A DNA stretch of 64,000 bases from Lampris incognitus (taxonomy: Eukaryota > Chordata > Actinopteri > Lampriformes > Lampridae): the NCBI RefSeq assembly GCF_029633865.1, contig NC_079219.1, forward strand, positions 10,257,306-10,321,305, given 5' to 3'. Position 1 is the first letter of the stretch. Every line of letters begins with the position of its first letter. Below, piece by piece: positions 37,401 through 48,549 of this stretch. The notes beneath the pieces were generated by a model that saw only the letters and a program-made list of their open reading frames with translations, was not told where the DNA came from and did no database searches. Made by a program: the position numbers and the translations under genes.

Positions 37401-40400
37401 TTACCACTAGAGAATCTAACAGCACTTACGAAGAAAAAATAGTGAGGAATAATAAGAATAAAGGTAAGAGTGTGAGAATGTTAAGAGTCAAGTTGGAAGA
37501 GAAGGCAAAAGTAAGTGAAGGAAGGAAAAATAACAATTATTAACCATTATTATTATTATTATTGTTAGAATATCAAGACGACCATTAGACTGATTGAAGA
37601 CATCCTTATGTCATCCTTGTGCTGACAGAGAGGCGCCTGCTCCACTAATATGTCCTGATCAACAAGGTCCCTGACTAAAAGCAGGACATTGATTGACGCA
37701 AGTAGATTGTTCACCAGATTTGTAAATGGTATAAAGACAGGGAGGCTTTTGTTTGAACTCCAGTTGTTCTGCAGACCAACTCAGACTTTCTTGATGCGTC
37801 AATAAAAGTCTTATTTTGAAGGATCCTCGTCTCACTGACTGTTTTGTAATTTCTCTGTATCATTGGCCACCACAATGTTGTGTTGTGTTATTGTAACCAA
37901 GCATTTTTTTCCGCCCGCTGTGGGATTCAACTTGAGATGTACTACACCAAAAGGTGACATCGCTAACCGCTTGACTAAAGGGGGGTGAAATGTTGCTCTA
38001 GTTCTGTATTATTTATAACAAGGCTGATGTCTTGTCCCTTCAATGTATTTGAGAGATTTTACGCTGTAGGATGGATTATAAGTGAATTAATAGCAGTAAA
38101 ACATTAAATATGTATTTCACTTGCAAAATTTCTCAACATCCCATCTGTCACTATCTAATGAGTCAGGATACAGTTGTCCCCTAAAATCCTTTAGAACTTT
38201 AAACTAGTGGCTCTCAGTCAGGTCCTCAGGTACCACCAGCACAAATTTACCAAGTAGTTCATTAAATTCACCTGTTGATCCAGTTATTCCAGTGTCTAGT
38301 TGGAGAGGTTTTAGACCAGGGCCAACAGGTGACTCGGGAATCAGGAACACTTTATTTGTCGTTTCATAGCCCACAGCAGTGCAACACAAAGGCAAAAACA
38401 CAAATTCAAAAACTACAAGAACACATATACCCAAACTAGAACACATATATCCAAACTAAGAACGCATATATCCAGACTAAGAACACATATATCCAAACTA
38501 GAACACATATATGCAAACTAAGAACACATATATCCAGACTAAGAACACATATATCCAAACTAAGAATATATCCAGACTAAGAACACATATATCCAAACTA
38601 AGAATATATCCAAAATAAGAACACATATATCCAAACTAAGAACACATAGTATATCCAGACTAAGAATATATCCAAACTAAGAACACATATATCCAAACTA
38701 GAACACATATATCCAAACTAAGAACACATATATCCAGACCAAGAATATATTCAAACTAAGAACACATATATCCAAACTAAGAATATATCCAAACTAAACA
38801 CATATATCCAAATTAAGCAACAAAAAAAAATCACTGTCCAAGAGAACGAACATCAGCCAGGATGACTGTCAGAACTGCTCATCTGCATGAGCTAGCAGTT
38901 AGCTTAGCCTGCTCCGCTTCCATGCCCTGCCAGACTGCCCTCGGTGTTTCCTCTTTGGGCACAGTTCTGGGCAGGGCCATGGTCCTTGGGCGCACTGGAT
39001 GCAGCAGACCAGGCTCCCCCAGCCAATCCAACACCAGCTCTCCCAGCCAGATACCCTCAACACACCACCCCGCACTCCACACAACAACACCAAAAACACA
39101 GTCAACACTAGGCAAGGCCGCCGCCAAACCGCCCTCAGTGTTATCGAAACTGCCGGTCTCCATGGCCTAGCAGTTAGCTTAGCATGCCCCGCTTCTGTGT
39201 CCTATCAGACTACCCTCGATGTTTCCTCTTTGGGCGCGGCTCCGGGCAGGGCTGTGGTCCCTGGGCCCACAGGACACAGCAGACCAAGCCCTCCCAGCCA
39301 TCAAATGAAGAGACAAACTTAGACGCAGACATGGACAAAAACACTGCATGGACCGTACTGGGTGAGGCCACAGCAAATGTAAGTTCACGCCGCCATCTTC
39401 CCACACTGGAAGTGGAATGTAATGAACTAGAACTACCTGGCAAAATAGAAAACTAGCAGTACAGGTGATACCTGAGGACCTCACTGAAAACCGCTCGATT
39501 AAAAACTGTCAACACATCGGATCAGTATCATACCTGGATATTTGCTGATACTCGGTGCTGGATTCCCAAAAACAACAGAATTTCTCTTTCCCAAGAAGTA
39601 GACGGCCATTTTGGAGGAAGTGTGCCAAATCGTGTTTCTGCCTGGTCTTAGTGGGATCAGCGTTGAGGCAAACTTGGTCCCTCTCATCACCTGCCAGTCA
39701 GGATCCTCCAGAGGAAGAGTGCCCATCCGCATGCCTTTGCGCTCATTCTCAGGGGCCACGATCAGGGCAAAGCTGGAGACATTTGGAATGGAATAGAGAA
39801 CGTAGCATGAGGAGAAGTCCTCCTCTGGGATCAGATTTAGGAGCAGGCCCGGCCGGTAGACAATAACAGGACCAAACACTCTCATAAGGACAGTGTATGG
39901 ATTGAAGGCAGTTATGCTGGTGGTGGTTTTGTCCACAATAAGAAGAAATGTTTGTTCTTCAACATCCTTGGCCAGTGTTGGTGGAATGTAGAAGCTGAGT
40001 TTTTTTTCGCTGGCTGGTGTCAGCGGTGTGATGAGCATGTTGCAGGTACAGCCATCCCGCACAACACATGGGTGGCTAAAGAGAACTGCCACCGGCTGCT
40101 CAGCCGTCACCATCTGCAACGCGTCCGAATCATTCAACCAGAACTGAGCAAGCTCGTACGGCTTGAGAAAGACTGTTTTTGCCTTTGTACCATCCAGGGT
40201 GACCAAGTTATCTGCATCCGAGTTGATGATGATCAGCTTGAATGGGCCTCCCTCGGTTATGTCCACCTGATCCCCTGTCATGCCTTTGGGTTTGGTTATC
40301 GGTGGAACAGGGTACGCCGTGCCCAGTTTGTCAACGGACACGACAAGTGTAGTCTGGATGCTGCTTTCCTTTTGGTTGATGGTCTGGACGGTGATGGTTT

Positions 40401-41271
40401 TGCTGCTGGTGATTCGGAGCGTCTGACTGGACAGCGGTGCTCTCATAAGCTCCATACGGCGGTCAAGGTTGAAAACTTTGGTCTTGCCCATCTGCAGACT
40501 CGTTGTCTCTGGCTGGAGGGGGCCCGGTGTGATGGTGACTCTGGTGTTGCTGAACAAGGCAGTGATCAGTATCTTGTTGTCCGAGGCGGAGGGATGGTAG
40601 TAGGCAATGTTCTCCGGAAAAGCAACAATAAAGTCAACGCCAGTGCTGTTTTGGGTGTAACTGGCTGTGGACTCTAAAACAGGAAATAATTTACTGAAGG
40701 AAGACTCGCACATTAAACCCACCAATCAGCTTTACACCTGGTAAAGACAAAGACCGGTTACTTTAGTTTCTGTAGATTTCAGTTTTCTTCTTTTCAAAAA
40801 CATTTCATTTTTTTAATCTAAAATTAATGTTTTCATAGACCATTATTAGATTTTCATTCTAAATTTGGAAGAAAATATCTAGATCTAAATCTGAAAACAA
40901 TGCTATGGATCAGTCATTATTAAGATATGAACCCTGACACAAAAATAATTGATCACAATCAGTTTGATTGATCATTGTTGATTATTGCTGTAAATAAACA
41001 GTCAGCGTACACACACCGTGTCTCTCTGTACTTGTGGGGACCCCCTCATTGACTAAATTCATTCCCTAACCTTAACCATCATAACGACATGTCTAACCTT
41101 AACCCTTACCCTAACCTTAACCTAATCCTAATTCTAACCTTAACCCTAAACCCAAGTCCTGACCCTAGAATAGACCCCTTTCCTCACGGGGACCCATAAA
41201 ATGTCCCCACAAGGTGGGTGGTTTCAGGTTTTTCTATCGTAATGGGGACCGATCCCCGTTAGGATAAAACA

Positions 41272-41351
<80 letters not shown>

Positions 41352-41432
41352 GAGTCAGGTGGAAGTTGGCAGTGAAGCGTCACCTTTGTTCGGCTGAAGC
41401 AAGATGATGAAGAGGAGGGCTGTCGGAGTCAT
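34441..41432 (-). CDS. secreted protein joining an FCGBP-type IgGFc-binding domain and a C-type lectin domain
   Basis: Three minus-strand exons: 41384-41432, 39534-40673 and 34441-34853. All junctions are phase 1 with GT-AG, giving 533 codons plus stop. The start ATG has a strong context (GCCACCATG). The signal peptide is MTPTALLFIILLQPNK. Exon 2 is one 380-residue block (GVDFIVAFPENIAYYH, FSNTRVTITPG, PVAVLFSHPCVVRDGCTCNM, YFLGKRNSVVFG) that I recognise as the N-terminal domain of IgGFc-binding protein (FCGBP), normally followed by VWD repeats, which are absent. Exon 3 is a C-type lectin domain (YCRERQLELISLDN, AWIGLRRSSLTGEWYWVSG, YANWLHGEPG, QCAMMSL, FSWTDQECC, ALPVCYRG). The canonical Ca/sugar motifs EPN and WND read EPG and WTD, so calcium-dependent sugar binding may be altered. 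Several N-glycosylation sites are present (NST, NDS, NVS, NSS). Intron 2 (4.7 kb) carries a retrovirus fossil. An alternative is two neighbouring genes, each missing exons. Confidence 0.8.
35395..37862 (+). mobile_element. endogenous retrovirus fossil in intron 2 of the FCGBP/lectin gene
   Basis: Plus strand, antisense to the host gene. Recognisable parts are an integrase C-terminal/env-leader region at about 35430-35950 (words PGDYLYVRVFRRKWNTP and GSPTWYHLNHCTR) and an RNase H-to-integrase region at about 36500-37140 (GNAKADAAAKRA, RPGDWIVVKDL). An LTR-like end at 37564-37862 has TG...CA termini, GTATAAAG and AATAAA. It resembles gamma/epsilon-type fish retroviruses. It is badly broken, in at least two disordered pieces, with many breaks, and is probably old. 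Confidence 0.7.
37915..37985 (-). repeat. tRNA-like repeat unit
   Basis: Read on the minus strand: CCTTTAGTCAAGCGGTTAGC and AGTTGAATCCCACAGCGGG. It resembles the tRNA-like core of the LTRs at 19735-20812 and the unit at 24895. It sits next to the retroviral LTR-like end. Confidence 0.45.
38204..39490. repeat. composite repeat block flanked by inverted repeats
   Basis: About 65 bases around AGTCAGGTCCTCAGGTACC (38216) recur inverted around 39425-39490. Inside are a minisatellite (see 38400-38820) and a tandem pair of about 150-base units beginning TAGCAGTTAGCTTAGC (38893 and 39169). The tandem pair shares CCTCTTTGGGC and GGCAGGGC words. It lies in intron 2 of the FCGBP/lectin gene. Confidence 0.6.
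38400..38822. repeat. minisatellite of AAGAACACATATATCCAAAC units
   Basis: About 20 units of 18-24 bases with variable length, based on CTAAGAACACATATATCCA. Confidence 0.9.
41030..41245 (-). repeat. dispersed repeat with TTAGGG-like core, copy 2
   Basis: The reverse of 28348-28540: CTTGTGGGGACCCCCTCATT, then CCTAACCTTAACC-type words, then ATAAAATGTCCCCACAAGG. Confidence 0.7.
41273..41351. repeat. (CA)n microsatellite
   Basis: About 39 CA units, in intron 1 of the FCGBP/lectin gene and about 30 bases from its first exon. Confidence 0.95.
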
Positions 41433-41694
41433 GGTGGCCAGGAGGGGGCGTTTCTAACCATTACCAGGAATGAGGTTAGCTTGTTAATCCACACGGTTTA
41501 CTAGTTGACGAGAAGGCAAAATAAAAGCATTAACTCAGAACTGTAAATTTGTCCTACATGCTGTACCTGCCATCCACCACAGGACCTGTACGCACTGCTG
41601 CTGGAAACAACTCGGCGGGCAGGTGTTGTGAGGAAATTAGCCCGTAACGTAGACTCTGCAGGGTCGTGGACTGTCGATAGAAGTTCATTGTAAC

Positions 41695-42005
41695 GGCGGC
41701 GGCGGCCATGACTCGGGTTCTTCAGGACAGATTGTTCTCCCCAATTTGTATCTGGGCCAATTACTCCGCCCTTTTTGAGCCGTCCCGCTCGCTGCTCCAC
41801 CCCCTCTGCTGACCCGGGGGCGCCCCGACCGACCATAGGAGGCGCTAGTGCAGCGACCAGGACACAGCCGACTTCCCATCCGCAGACGCGGCCTGTTGTG
41901 TCTGTAGGGGCGCCCGACCAAGCCGGAGGTTACACGGGGGGGATTCGACCCGGCGATCCCGTGTTGGCAGGCAACGGAACAGACCGCTACGCCACCCGGG
42001 CGCCG
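41695..42005 (-). mobile_element. tRNA-derived SINE (GGGTGGCGTAGCGGTC head), copy 1
   Basis: On the minus strand: GCCCGGGTGGCGTAGCGGTC (A-box region), CGGGTCGAATCCCCCC (B box), then GTAACCTCCGGCTTGGTCGG, GGTCGCTGCACTAGCGCCTC and a tail near AATTGGGGAGAACAATC. A common fish SINE type. A second copy lies at 42250-42815. Confidence 0.75.
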
Positions 42006-42085
42006 TTCGGCACCGTGTCTGGGTCCAAACGGATGGAGGTTCGCCAGCTAAAACCGAAGTGCTGTTGAGAGAAACAGTCTCAGTC

Positions 42086-42185
42086 TGCCCGGTAACAAAA
42101 CCTCTGATCTGCCCGGTAACAAAACCTCTAATCTGCCCGGTAACAAAACCTCTAATCTGCCCGGTAACAAAACCTCTGATCTGCA
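42086..42185. repeat. 24-bp tandem repeat, 4 units
   Basis: CTGCCCGGTAACAAAACCTC recurs at 24-base spacing, almost perfectly. Confidence 0.92.
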
Positions 42186-42249
42186 CAGCGGGGATGGCTG
42201 CGTGTTGACTACGGTGAGAAAATAGCTGGCAAACATGTTCCCATACTTT

Positions 42250-42815
42250 CTTTTTTATTTCCACCCCTTTTCCTCCGAATTATACTTGGCCAGTTACCCC
42301 GCTATTCCGAGCCCCCCCCCCCCCGCCGATCCGGGGAGGGGGGGCTGCAGACTACCACATGCTTCCTCCGACATGTTATGTTGGTGACTGGATCACAGGA
42401 GGCGAACGGACTGTTATTCAACTCTATTTAGCAACAACTAGCTTTCATCTAACTTCCTGTCCTCGCGCTGCTTTGTTCTTCTTCTGTCCCTTTACAGCAG
42501 GCCCTCTCCGCGTCCATTTTCTCACAGTGCCACCCAGTGGCGATGGAATGTAGTGTCCACAAACGCAACACGATACATGTGGAGTCACCAGCCGCTTCTT
42601 TTCGCCTGACAGTGAGGGGTTTCGCCAGGGAGACGTAGCGCGTGGGAGGATCACGCTACCACCCCCCCCCCAGAACAGGCGCCCCCACCGACTAGAGGAG
42701 GCGCTAGTGCAGCGACCAGAACACATACCCACATCGGGCTTCCCACCCACAGACACGGCCAATTGTGTCTGTAGGCCCGACCAAGCTGGAGGTAACACGG
42801 GGGCTCGAACACACA
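42250..42815 (-). mobile_element. tRNA-derived SINE, copy 2, split by an insertion
   Basis: Same family as 41695-42005, with a fuller body (GCGGCTGGTGACTCCACATG and GATCCTCCCACGCGCTACG, minus strand). About 195 bases at about 42377-42573 interrupt the body between words that are continuous in other family members as I recall them. ACATG occurs at both sides of the insert. Confidence 0.65.
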
Positions 42816-42819
42816 CATA

Positions 42820-43206
42820 AAACACCACTCACGAAATGCAACACACATAAAACACTAAACACATATAAAACAACACACACCTAACACAACACACACACAA
42901 AACACACTCATTAAACACAACACACATACAGCAACAGATACCAAACACAACACATGCAGGAAACAACACACACCCACACACACACACAAACATACCATGT
43001 TAACCTATAGCTACTAACACTAACACTTACGAAACATAACATATCAAAATCAACACAGACATAAAGCACAACACACACTTGAACACACAAGAGAAAAATG
43101 AATTGAAAAGTGAATTGAAAAAAACAACACATGAAACACAGCCTATCTGTGAATAACAGCACATACATGAAAACAACTCTCAAAACACGCATGAAACATA
43201 ACACAG
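42820..43206. repeat. degenerate ACACAA-rich array
   Basis: A/C-rich words such as AACACACATAAAACA are repeated loosely. The array continues at 43920-43990, so the SINE and MITE between were inserted into it. Confidence 0.6.
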
Positions 43207-43459
43207 ATGAGGCAGCATGGCTCAGGGGGCAGAGCGGGTCATCTAGTAATCGGGAGGTCGCTGGTTCAACCCCCGGCTCCTCCAGACAGCGTGTCGAAAT
43301 GTCCCTGAGCAAGACACTGAACCCCTAACTGCTCCTGATGAGCAGGTTGGTGGCTTGCATGGCAGCCTCCACCATCAGTGTATGAATGTGTGTGAAAGGG
43401 TGAATGTGAGGCATACACTGTAAAGTCTTTCAGAAGTCAGTAGACTAGATAAGTGCTAT
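43207..43459 (+). mobile_element. tRNA-derived fish SINE (GGCTCAGGGGGCAGAGCGGG head)
   Basis: The A-box region GGCTCAGGGGGCAGAGCGGG and B box GGTTCAACCCC are followed by CCCTGAGCAAGACACTGAAC, CTGATGAGCAGGTTGG and ATCAGTGTATGAATGTGTG. It ends ACTAGATAAGTGCTAT. This is a well-known acanthomorph SINE type. Confidence 0.85.
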
Positions 43460-43886
43460 CCCAGATAGCAAAATTGCTGTGGCCCGGACCCGTCCCACAC
43501 CCGACACTTCATCCAGCCCACATACCGCGTGGAATGATGGCACTTGGGCGGTCTGGTCCTGTTTGCCAGATCTGGGCCAGAACCAAACCATAGCAATGCC
43601 GAATGCGGCACATATTTGCCAAAGGTGGCCATATTTGTTTTGTGATATTTGGGCCATATTCACCATTTATCACACGGGCCACTTCAGGGTCACATCCAGA
43701 TTACATGTTGCCGAGAGCACCGCATCTTTGCCAAAAAAGGTCCACGTTTAATTTGGCATATTTGGGCCATATTTGGTATTATACATGTGGGCCACTTCAG
43801 GCTCACATCCATTTTGTCAGGGCCAGAAGAAGGCCATCAGTGCCGCATCATTGCCTGAAGTGGCCCACATCCGGGTGCTATCTGGG
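43460..43886 (-). mobile_element. MITE with CCCAGATAGCA ends, copy D
   Basis: Full-length copy in the opposite orientation to A-C, with both ends reading CCCAGATAGCA / TGCTATCTGGG. It starts directly at the last base of the SINE at 43207-43459. Confidence 0.85.
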
Positions 43887-44810
43887 ATATAAATATAGTC
43901 CATATGTGGGGAAACAGCACTTACATTAAAAACAACACGTGAAACAACACATGAAACATAACGCACACAAAATACAACACACATCACAAGCTCTGCAAAT
44001 CAAGCAGTGAATCATACCAACAAAACAAAAAAATCCTTTTCAGAGGCAATTTTCATTAAGTAGCTTCAGTCCTGCCACAGAAAACTAGCTGTAAAATAGT
44101 CATATCTTATCTTACTTTTTAAACCATTAAAATGACTGTCTCACCCCCCCAGCAGTATTCGTCTTCACGTCCAGCAGTTTATCCCGTTTTTACTGAACTC
44201 ACGTCTTCCTATTTTTCCATCAGTACAGATCAACCTCGTCTCTTATTTGACTTCCAAATCTGCTGCGATTTGGAAACGTTTTGCATGAAAGGCAGAAGGT
44301 GTGTGGGGGGGGTCCAATGTGTTAGGGTTCAAGATATTTGGGATTTTTTTTTTTTGCACAGTGTAACTGAACATTATGTTAGAGAAGACGTTTTTAATGT
44401 TAAATATGACCTGGGTCTTGATGATTTGGGTGTCTCCATGTTTAGTAAAATGAGGCACTTCTGCCCATGGAGGGCAGGGAGGGAGGTGCCACAGAGAAAT
44501 CTGATCTTTTCAATCATTCACAGTGATCCGAGTCAAAGTCAAAGTGTCATTATTGTGCCTTACAGGGAAATTAGTTTGCAGCCAGTATAATAAAACTCAC
44601 ACACAAAAACAAAACATACAAACACCCAGGCAGGATTGACAACAGGACATAGTGGGCAAGGAGAACCAAAGTAGTTCAAATATACAGACCAAGGAAACAA
44701 GCGATCTGCAGACAACGGATGAATACTATATACTGTTGGATCTAACTATAGTTGGATGGCAGTGGAGACAAAGGAAGCCCTGTATCTCTTAGTCCTAATA
44801 CAGGGCATCC
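43887..44810. other. no gene seen
   Basis: Continuation of the ACACAA array, then unrecognised sequence. 44530-44640 (GTCAAAGTGTCATTATTGTG) resembles a fish retroposon tail. Confidence 0.45.
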
Positions 44811-45886
44811 TCAACCGACGACCTGAAGGTAACAGCTCAAACTCTGGCTGAAGGGGGTGACCTTGGCCCTCCAGAAGGGACGTAGCCTTTCTGAACGCCT
44901 TCCTCCTATTTTAAAGGTCAGTAAGCTGGACTTGACTTCTCCCTGAAATCTTGCTAGCCACAGTACCCCCCACAGAGTGCCCCAGGGTACACGGTCGTAA
45001 GCCTTCTCCAAGTCCACAAAACACATGTAGACTGGCTTGTCAAACTCCCATGCCCCCCTCAGCACTAACGCAAGGGTAAAGAGTTGGTCCATTGTTCCAT
45101 GGCCAGGACAGAATCCGCATTGTTTCTCTGGATCTGAGGTTCGACAATCAGTCGGAGCCTCCTTTTGAGCACCCTAAAGTAGACTTTCCCAGGGAGGCTG
45201 AGCAATGTGATGCCCTGATAATTGGAGCACACCCTCCGGTCCCCTTTTTTGAATATGGGAACCACCACCCCAGTCTACCACTCCACAGGTACTGTCCCCG
45301 ACCTCCACATGACGCTGAAGATGTGTGTCAACCAAGACAGCCCAACAATGTCCAGATTCTTCAGCATCTCAGGGCGAATCTCATCCATACCTGGCGCCTT
45401 GCCACTGAGGAGCTTTTTAACTACCTCAGAGACTTATGCCAGGGATATGGGTTGGGCTTCCCCTGAGTCTTCAGACTCTACCTTCTCCACTGAGGACGTG
45501 TTAGTTGGGTTCAGGAACTCCTCAAAGTGTTCTTTCCACTGCTCGACAACATCCCCAGTCCGGGTCAACAGTTCCCCTCCCCGGCTGAACACAGCCTGAG
45601 TCAAGCCCTGCTTCCCCTTCCTGAGTTGCCGGATGGTTTGCCAGAACTTCCTTGAGGCCAACCGAAAGTCCTCCTCCATAGCCTCGCCAAACTCCTCCCA
45701 CACTTGAGTTTTTGCTTTCGCGACAGCCGAAGCGGCAGCCCTTCTGGCCTCCTGGTACCTGTCTGCTGCTTCAGGAGACCCCTGGGCCAACCAAGTCCAA
45801 AAGGCCTCCTTCTTCAGCCTGACAGCTTCCCTCACCACCGGTGTCCACCAGCGGGTTCTTGGGTTGCCGCCTCGAAAGGCACCGAT
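44811..45886 (-). mobile_element. LINE ORF2 fragment (RTE/L1-like reverse transcriptase)
   Basis: Minus-strand frames read RWWTPVVREAVRLKKEAFWT, then RKFWQTIRQLRKGK, SGKAPGMDEIRPEMLKNLDI, VVPIFKKGDRRVCSNYQGIT and YMCFVDLEKAYDRVPWGTLW. These are the linker and the first reverse-transcriptase blocks of a fish LINE. The frame is broken several times, and the 3' part of RT and the catalytic YADD block are missing. Confidence 0.8.
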
Positions 45887-45909
45887 GACCATGTATAAAC
45901 ATGAATAAA

Positions 45910-46290
45910 TTTCCATTTTCCTCAGGAAAAAAAGTCTTTGTTGGACCTGCTTCGATGTGGAAGCAACATGAGTTTCAAAGCACAGTTTGTTGTCAAGAAC
46001 AACTCTCAGATATGTGTAGCTGTCCACAAGCTCAGTGTCAGCACCTTTAATGCTGGTTGGTATAGGGCTAGGAGGAGTCTTTCTAAAACTGATTATCATG
46101 TCTTTAGTTTTAGACACATTTAAGTGGATAAAGGTCTTATCACACCAAGAGACTAAATCATCGACCAAAGGTACATGTTGTCCCTCCTCCCTTTCAAGAA
46201 GACTTACAATCACTGAATCATCTGCAAATTTGAGTATGTGTCCATTGGTAATCATATTTGCATGCAAAGTTTGTTTGATTCCTAAGAAGG
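45910..46290 (-). mobile_element. LINE reverse transcriptase fragment (Rex/L2-like)
   Basis: The minus-strand frame has GHILKFADDSVIVSLLEREE (catalytic ADD) followed by IHLNVSKTKDMIISFRK and YTYLRVVLDNKLCFETHV. It is a different LINE family from the neighbour at 44811-45886. Confidence 0.75.
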
Positions 46291-46361
46291 GTCAAAAGTA
46301 AATCAAATTAAAATATATTATCTATATTAAAAAACAAATTCCAATACTCAGCTTAAACATA

Positions 46362-46394
<33 letters not shown>

Positions 46395-46397
<3 letters not shown>

Positions 46398-48002
46398 TGC
46401 ATCTGTAAAGTATTCACACCCCTTCACTTTCCCCACATTTTGTTATGTTACAGCCTTATTCCAAAATGGATTCAATTCCTTTTTTTCTCATCAATCTACA
46501 CACAATACCCCATAATGACAAAGTGAAAAAGGTTTTGTAGAAATTTTTGCAAATTTATTAAAAATAAAAAACTGAAATATTGCATGTACATAAGTATTCA
46601 CACCTTTTACTCGGTACTTGGTTGAGGCACCCTTGGCAGCGATTACAGCCTCAAGTCCTCTTGGGTATGAAGCTACAAGCTTGGCACACCTATATTTGGG
46701 GTATTTCTCCCATTCTTCTCTGCAGATCCTCTTGAGCTGTGTAAGGTTAGATGGGAGCGTCGCTGCACAGCTATTTTCAGGTCTTTCCAGAGATGTTCAA
46801 TGGGGTTCAAGTCTGGGCTCTGGCTGGGCCACTCAAGGACATTCACAGACTTGTCCCGAAGCCACTCCTTCGTTGTCTTGGGTGTGTGCTTAGGGTCGTT
46901 GTCGTGTTGAAAGGTAAACCTTCGCCCCAGTCTGAGGTCCTGAGCGCTCTGGAGCAGGTTTACATCAAGGATCTCTCTGTACTTTGCTCCATTCATCTTT
47001 CCCTCGATCCTGACTAGTCTCCCAGTTCCTGCCGCTTAAGAACATCCCCACAGCATGATGCTGCCACCACCATGCTTCACTGTAGGGATGGTATTAGCAA
47101 GCTGATGAGAGGTGCCTGGTTTTCTCCAGACGTGACATTTAGCATTCAGGCCAAAGAGTTCAATATTGGTTTCATCAGACCAGAGAATCTTGTTTCTCAT
47201 GGTCTGAGAGTCCTTTAAGTGCTTTCTGGCAAACTCCAAGCGGGCTGTCATGTGCCTTTTACTGAGCAGAGGTTTCCGTCTGGCAACTCTACCATAAAGG
47301 CCTGATTGGTGGAGTGCTGTAGAGATGGTTGTCCTTCTGGAAGGTTCTCCCATCTCCACAGAGGAACGCTGGAGCTCTGTCAGAGTGACCATCCGGTTCT
47401 TGGTCACCTCCCTGACCAAGACCCTTCTCTTCCGATTGTTCAGTTTGGCTGGGCGGCCAGCTCTAGGAATTTACGAATGGTGGAGACCACTGTGCTCTTC
47501 GGGACCTATAAAGCTGTAGAATTTTTTTTGTACCCTTCCCCAGATCTGTGCCTCGATACAATCCTGTCTCGGAGGTCCACAGACAATTCCTTTGACTTCA
47601 TGGCTTGGGTTTCTGCTCTGACATGCACTGTCAACAGTGGGACCTTATATAGACAGGTGTGTGCCTTTCCAAGTCATGTCCAGTCAATTGAATTTACTAC
47701 AGGTGGACTCCGATCAAGATGTAGAAACATCTCAAGGATGATCAGTGGAAACAGGATGAACCTGAGCTCAATTTTGAGTGTCATAGCAAAGGCTGTGAAT
47801 ACTTATGTACATGCAATATTTCAGTTTTTTATTTTTAATAAATTTGCAAAAATTTCTACAAAACCCTTTTCACCTTGTCGTTATGGTGTATTGTGTGTAG
47901 ATTAATGAGGAAAAAAAGGAATTTAATCCATTTTGGAATAAGGCTGTAACATAACAAAATGTGGGAAAAGTGAAGGGGTGTGAATACTTTCCGGATGCAC
48001 TG
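46395..48002 (-). mobile_element. Tc1-like DNA transposon, near full length, copy 2
   Basis: Same family as 23241-24854, opposite orientation. It has CAGTGCAT inverted ends with flanking TA. The minus-strand transposase starts at 47601 and retains [22 protein letters not shown] and [17 protein letters not shown]. It is interrupted by frameshifts, and its stop codon is changed (KYR in place of KY-stop), so it is inactive. Confidence 0.92.
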
Positions 48003-48549
48003 TATATAGTTAGTTAGTTAGTTAGTTAGTTTGCCACAGAGAATAACAAAATAACAAAGACTAGCCTATGAGAGTAAAAAGACCATGTATAAACATGAAT
48101 AAAAGAAATATTCAACATGACATCAACACCTCATGACTGTCTGCAGTTTCAGGTTTGTTTGGGGCTCCAGTTGTCTGACCTAGTTTGTAAGTAAAATGAG
48201 CTGCCATTAAAATCAGCAGGGCCTACCCAAATCTACCGCCATACCACTGACCCTTAAGTTAACCCAGTCTGTTGCTCATTAAGAGACGGGGGTGCAGCTT
48301 AGTGAAAATTAATTTGAAATATCAGCCTTTATCAAAACATTGCCACAATTTTCACTTTTCATATTTATCAAATTAATTTTAATTCTTCAAAACGTTTTTT
48401 CCCCTGTTTATCACGAACAAATCTAATAAATAGGCAGTAATCAAAAGTGAAATTTTGTGAATGTTTCAAAATATTTGGTCTTTCACTTCTAACACCTAAC
48501 TTCCATGTAAATTATGCTCCAAATAATTTAACTGCTGAAAAGTGGTCAT
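48003..48549. other. no gene seen; short (AGTT)n at 48007-48030
   Basis: Unrecognised AT-rich sequence. Confidence 0.5.

Noticed and set aside
38862-39322. Pair of ~100-codon similar plus-strand frames as duplicated small genes
   Set aside because: They sit in a dispersed-repeat block with inverted flanks, lack splice or promoter signals, and look like a fish repeat duplicated in tandem.
39952-40677. 241-codon plus-strand open frame
   Set aside because: It is the antisense shadow of exon 2 of the FCGBP/lectin gene, which has the family motifs and splice sites on the minus strand.
42086-42185. CRISPR-like repeats
   Set aside because: The 24-base units are head to tail with no spacers, and the sequence is a vertebrate chromosome.
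43207-43280. True tRNA gene
   Set aside because: The A- and B-box words are those of a SINE head followed by a SINE body; no cloverleaf with a normal acceptor stem could be drawn. The same holds for the other tRNA-like units in the window.
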